Shown here: positions 61,388 through 64,000 of the stretch, one piece after another | How the letters are laid out: every line of letters begins with the position of its first letter | Numbering within the stretch: position 1 is the first letter of the stretch | Origin: Sphingomonas sp. HITSZ_GF | Lineage (GTDB): Bacteria > Pseudomonadota > Alphaproteobacteria > Sphingomonadales > Sphingomonadaceae | Reading direction: 5' to 3' | Length of the DNA stretch: 64,000 bases | Assembly (NCBI RefSeq): GCF_029543155.1 | Contig: NZ_JARQXA010000002.1 | Location: 62,001 to 126,000, forward strand | Notes under the pieces: generated by a model | What the model was told of the DNA's origin: nothing | Database searches by the model: none | The model's input: the letters and a program-made list of their open reading frames with translations, nothing else | Position numbers and translations under genes: made by a program

Positions 61388-61497
61388 GGAGCCATGCCGA
61401 GACTGTAATCAAGCCAAGCATCGTCAGCCCTCCCATGCCCGGGAAAGGCTGTCGCAAGCCGCGTTCGTGGACAAGCAAAAGCTTGTCCGGACAGGGA

Positions 61498-62706
61498 TCA
61501 GCCCAGCGCCGCCATCTTCTCTTCCGCCTCGCGGTCCATCTGGGCGCGGCTCTTCTTCTCCGCCGCGGTCTTGAGCTGGCCGCAGGCAGCATCGATGTCG
61601 CGGCCACGCGGCGTGCGCACCGGGGCGGAGATGCCGGCCTCGAAGATGATGTTCGAGAAGGAACGGACACGCTCGGGCGTCGACGTGTCGTACGGCGCGC
61701 CGGGCCAGGGGTTGAACGGGATCAGGTTCACCTTGGCGGGCAGCTTGTACTTCTTGAGCAGGCGGACCAGCTCGCGCGCCTCTTCGTCGCTGTCGTTCTT
61801 GTCCTTGAGCATCACATATTCGAAGGTGATGCGGCGGGCATTGTTGGCGCCGGGATAATCGGCACAGGCCTGGAGCAGCTCCTCGATCCCGTACTTCTTG
61901 TTCAGCGGCACGATCTCGTCGCGGACCTCCTTGGTGACCGCGTGGAGCGACACCGCCAGGTTGACGCCGATCTCCTCGCCGGCGCGCGCCATCATCGGCA
62001 CCACGCCCGAGGTCGACAGGGTGATGCGGCGCTTCGACAGCGCCAGGCCGTCGCCGTCCATGACGATCGACAGGCCGTCGCGGACATTGTCGAAATTGTA
62101 GAGCGGCTCGCCCATGCCCATCATCACGATGTTGGTGAGCATGCGGCCCTCGGGCTGGCTCGGCCATTCGCCGAGCGCATCGCGCGCGAGCATCACCTGG
62201 CTGACGATCTCGCCGGCGGTGAGGTTGCGCACCAGCCGCATCGTACCGGTGTGGCAGAAGCGGCAATTGAGCGTGCAGCCGACCTGCGAGGACACGCACA
62301 GCGTGCCGCGGTCCGCATCGGGGATGAAGACCATCTCGTAATCCTGGCCGTCCGCCGAGCGGAGCAGCCATTTGCGCGTGCCGTCGGTCGACACCTGCGC
62401 CTCGACCACTTCGGGGCGGCCGATCACGAAGCGCTGCTCGAGCCAGGGGTGCTGCGCCTTGGCGATATCGGTCATCGCCGAGAATTCGGTGGCGCCGCGA
62501 TTGTAGATCCAGTGCCAGATCTGCTTGGCACGCAGCTTGGCCTGCTTGGGCTCCATGCCGGCATCGGCGAGCACCGCGCGCATCTGATCGCGGGTGAGGC
62601 CGATCAGGTCGGTACGGCCGTCCTCACGCACCACCACGGAGCGGGGCACGGGCACGGGGTCGATGTGCCCGGGAATGGGCATAGGGGCGGCCGAAGCTGT
62701 CTGCAT
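61498..62706 (-). CDS. rlmN: 23S rRNA/tRNA adenine-C2 methyltransferase RlmN
   Basis: 402 residues of the radical-SAM class. The cluster-binding CxxxCxxC is C144-C148-C151 ([12 protein letters not shown]); MGMGEPLYN and the C-terminal Cys in DIDAACGQL, which is methylated during the reaction, are present. It methylates A2503 of 23S rRNA and A37 of some tRNAs. The ATG at 62706 (MQTASAAP) is followed by family sequence; an ATG four codons earlier is possible. Confidence 0.95.
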   Translation of the reverse strand: MQTASAAPMPIPGHIDPVPVPRSVVVREDGRTDLIGLTRDQMRAVLADAGMEPKQAKLRAKQIWHWIYNRGATEFSAMTDIAKAQHPWLEQRFVIGRPEVVEAQVSTDGTRKWLLRSADGQDYEMVFIPDADRGTLCVSSQVGCTLNCRFCHTGTMRLVRNLTAGEIVSQVMLARDALGEWPSQPEGRMLTNIVMMGMGEPLYNFDNVRDGLSIVMDGDGLALSKRRITLSTSGVVPMMARAGEEIGVNLAVSLHAVTKEVRDEIVPLNKKYGIEELLQACADYPGANNARRITFEYVMLKDKNDSDEEARELVRLLKKYKLPAKVNLIPFNPWPGAPYDTSTPERVRSFSNIIFEAGISAPVRTPRGRDIDAACGQLKTAAEKKSRAQMDREAEEKMAALG

Positions 62707-62936
62707 GGCCGCGCACATAGTCGATCTCGCGCGATTATTCCAGTGACCGCAGCGCCTTGCGCGCGGCGTACGGCGTTTCAGCCAAGCGTCGATCCATCGG
62801 TGGCGGCGCTCCGCGCCCATCTCGGTTAACCCCACCCAGGCCACGGTGCATCGTAACTTCCTTGTCATGTTGCATCCGGGACACGCAGCCTGGCGTTTCC
62901 GGGGGGAAGAATTTCGTGTGTGTTTGGAGTGCTGTA

Positions 62937-63335
62937 ATGAAGCTTATTGCTACCCTCGCCGCGGGCGCCACGCTGGCGATCGCCCCTGCCGCCCTGGCGC
63001 AGACCGCGCCGCAGACGGCCCCGGCAACGCCGCCTGCCCCGGCGGCACCGGCAGCCCAGGCGGCCCCCGTCACCTCCGCGACCGTTACCGATGCCGAGCT
63101 GACCCAGTTCGTGACTGTCGCGCTGGAGATCGAGAAGATCCGCAAGGACCCGGCGGTTCCGGAAGCCGACAAGAGCGCCAAGATGGCGACCGCGGCGCAG
63201 AGCTCGGGCATCGACCCGGTGCGCTTCAACGCAATCGGCCAGGCGATGTCGACCGACACTGCGCTGAACGCGCGCGTGCAGGCAATGGCGACCAAGCTCG
63301 CCTCGGCCGACACGCCGGCGGCCAAGCAGCCGTAA
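62937..63335 (+). CDS. Small exported Ala/Pro-rich protein, DUF4168-like
   Basis: 132 residues: signal peptide [21 protein letters not shown], then a Pro/Ala/Thr-rich linker and a helical domain ([34 protein letters not shown]) with the arrangement of DUF4168 proteins. The function is unknown. GGAG lies 11 bases before the ATG. A clean terminator follows the stop codon. Nothing in the neighbourhood hints at a partner. Confidence 0.82.
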   Translation: MKLIATLAAGATLAIAPAALAQTAPQTAPATPPAPAAPAAQAAPVTSATVTDAELTQFVTVALEIEKIRKDPAVPEADKSAKMATAAQSSGIDPVRFNAIGQAMSTDTALNARVQAMATKLASADTPAAKQP

Positions 63336-63362
63336 ATTCGGCCTGCCGATCGAATCAGGAGG

Positions 63363-63389
63363 AGGCCGGGCCGAGCGCCCGGCCTTTTT
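63363..63389 (+). terminator. Rho-independent terminator
   Basis: GGCCGGGC (63364-63371) pairs with GCCCGGCC (63377-63384) around a CGAGC loop, followed by TTTTT (63385-63389). It ends the DUF4168-like gene transcript. Confidence 0.87.
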
Positions 63390-63417
63390 CATTTTTGGGC
63401 GTGCTGCCCTATCCCGA

Positions 63418-63888
63418 TCATCCGCCCGCGCATCCCAGCGCGGCCGCGTCGATCGCGGTCGCCGCGCCCTTGAGCGCATAGCTGTCGGCAAAGGGCGCGC
63501 CGGCTGCGCTCATCGTCTCCACGCTCATGCTGCGCCCCGAGCGCATCGCCGCGACGATCGCGGCATCGGTGCGCGCATCGGGGGCCCAGGCATCGCTGTC
63601 GCCGGCCTGCAGCTCGAAGCGGCGCTCGCCGATCGACAGCGTGACCTGGGCATTGGCGGCGCGGACGCGGCTGAGCCGGATGTGGAGCTGGTTGCGCACG
63701 CCGTCACGCGGCCAGGTGGCGATGCTGGCGAAGGGCCGTGCCTCGCGATATTTCTCGACCGGCTGGGCAATGGCGAAGCAGCGCCGCGGCGAAGGATCGC
63801 GGAACGCCCCCCAGCTGGCATAGACGCCCAGCGCCTCGCGCGCCTGAAGCATCGGCGAGAGCAGCAGCAGGGCCGCCAGCGCGCTCAT
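63418..63888 (-). CDS. IalB (invasion-associated locus B)-like protein
   Basis: 156 residues with a signal peptide (MSALAALLLLSPMLQA) and the IalB core: GVYASWGAFRDPSPRRCFAIAQPVEK and WPRDGVRNQLHIRLSRV, plus a second Cys at the end (ALGCAGG). Found in Bartonella and many alphaproteobacteria; the precise role is unknown. Its start overlaps the end of the next gene by 4 bases, so it is cotranscribed with it. Confidence 0.83.
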   Translation of the reverse strand: MSALAALLLLSPMLQAREALGVYASWGAFRDPSPRRCFAIAQPVEKYREARPFASIATWPRDGVRNQLHIRLSRVRAANAQVTLSIGERRFELQAGDSDAWAPDARTDAAIVAAMRSGRSMSVETMSAAGAPFADSYALKGAATAIDAAALGCAGG

Positions 63889-64000
63889 GCCGGCGCCGCG
63901 CCGCGCCCGGTGCCGAGATGCGCCACCGTCTCGACGCCCTGCTCGATCAGCACCACCGAGCCCTGCGGCAGATCGGGCGCCACCGGCGCGCCGAATTGCG
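63885..64000 (-). CDS. C-terminal end of a truncated gene at the window edge
   Basis: A frame on the minus strand runs from the edge to a TGA at 63885-63887, overlapping the IalB-like start (ATGA). The 38 visible residues include LPQGSVVLIEQGVETVAHLG and a low-complexity Gly/Ala end. Too short to assign a family. Confidence 0.55.
   Translation of the reverse strand, partial: QFGAPVAPDLPQGSVVLIEQGVETVAHLGTGRGAAPA

Overview
The window is chromosomal DNA of a GC-rich alphaproteobacterium, most likely a sphingomonad (Sphingomonas or a close relative). This is inferred from the GroEL tail rich in Gly-Gly-Met, the UrcA and IalB-type small secreted proteins, the Prs-type exopolysaccharide regulators, and the palindromic intergenic elements of the gtcatcccggcgaaagccgg type. 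Genes are dense, often joined by 4-base ATGA overlaps, on both strands. No rRNA, tRNA, CRISPR array, insertion sequence or prophage was seen. Most of the window is ordinary core and accessory chromosome.

Layout. 1-4.5 kb: end of groEL with its terminator, a small Cys-containing protein, a secreted M3B oligoendopeptidase, a very long hairpin, an HNH protein coupled to an Asp/Asn beta-hydroxylase, and a divergent sulfotransferase with a Nif11-like N-terminus. 4.5-12.6 kb: manC facing away from a four-gene operon (PEP-CTERM-type sugar transferase, PrsK kinase, PrsR sigma-54 regulator, TPR protein); no exosortase is present. 12.6-21.6 kb: secreted proteins, a HExxH protein coupled to a DUF815 ATPase, an HWE/HisKA_2 kinase, an Uup-like ABC-F ATPase, and a PepSY - response regulator - kinase set. 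21.7-28.6 kb: flavin monooxygenase-like protein, pyrimidine nucleotidase plus dapD, tryptophan dioxygenase plus a kynureninase-like enzyme, UrcA, and a CadC-like regulator preceded by five 11-bp repeats. 28.6-36.4 kb: CoA-binding protein, Mrp ATPase, hflK-hflC-degP membrane proteostasis genes, a HerA-like ATPase and an AI-2E family exporter.

36.5-49 kb: an ArsR/SRPBCC pair with a visible operator, an OPT transporter, a GT4-GH130 glycan pair, queF, a sulfurtransferase-metC-mscS operon, a lipoprotein and a FemAB-like acyltransferase. 49-54.3 kb: three consecutive large polytopic proteins of GT-C character. 54.3-64 kb: a lipoprotein, argG, DUF1801, cfa, an operon of TSUP exporter, cytochrome b and a Tat-exported molybdopterin enzyme, a ChaN-like protein with a probable frameshift, rlmN, a small exported protein, an IalB-like protein and a truncated gene at the edge.

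The most notable points for follow-up are the 11-bp phased repeats at 26914-26968, the Nif11-sulfotransferase/hydroxylase set at 2.5-4.5 kb, the GT4-GH130 pair, the possible sulfite or methionine-sulfoxide redox operon at 58.3-60.5 kb, the probable frameshift near 61.38 kb, and the dispersed palindromes, whose stems show compensatory base changes.
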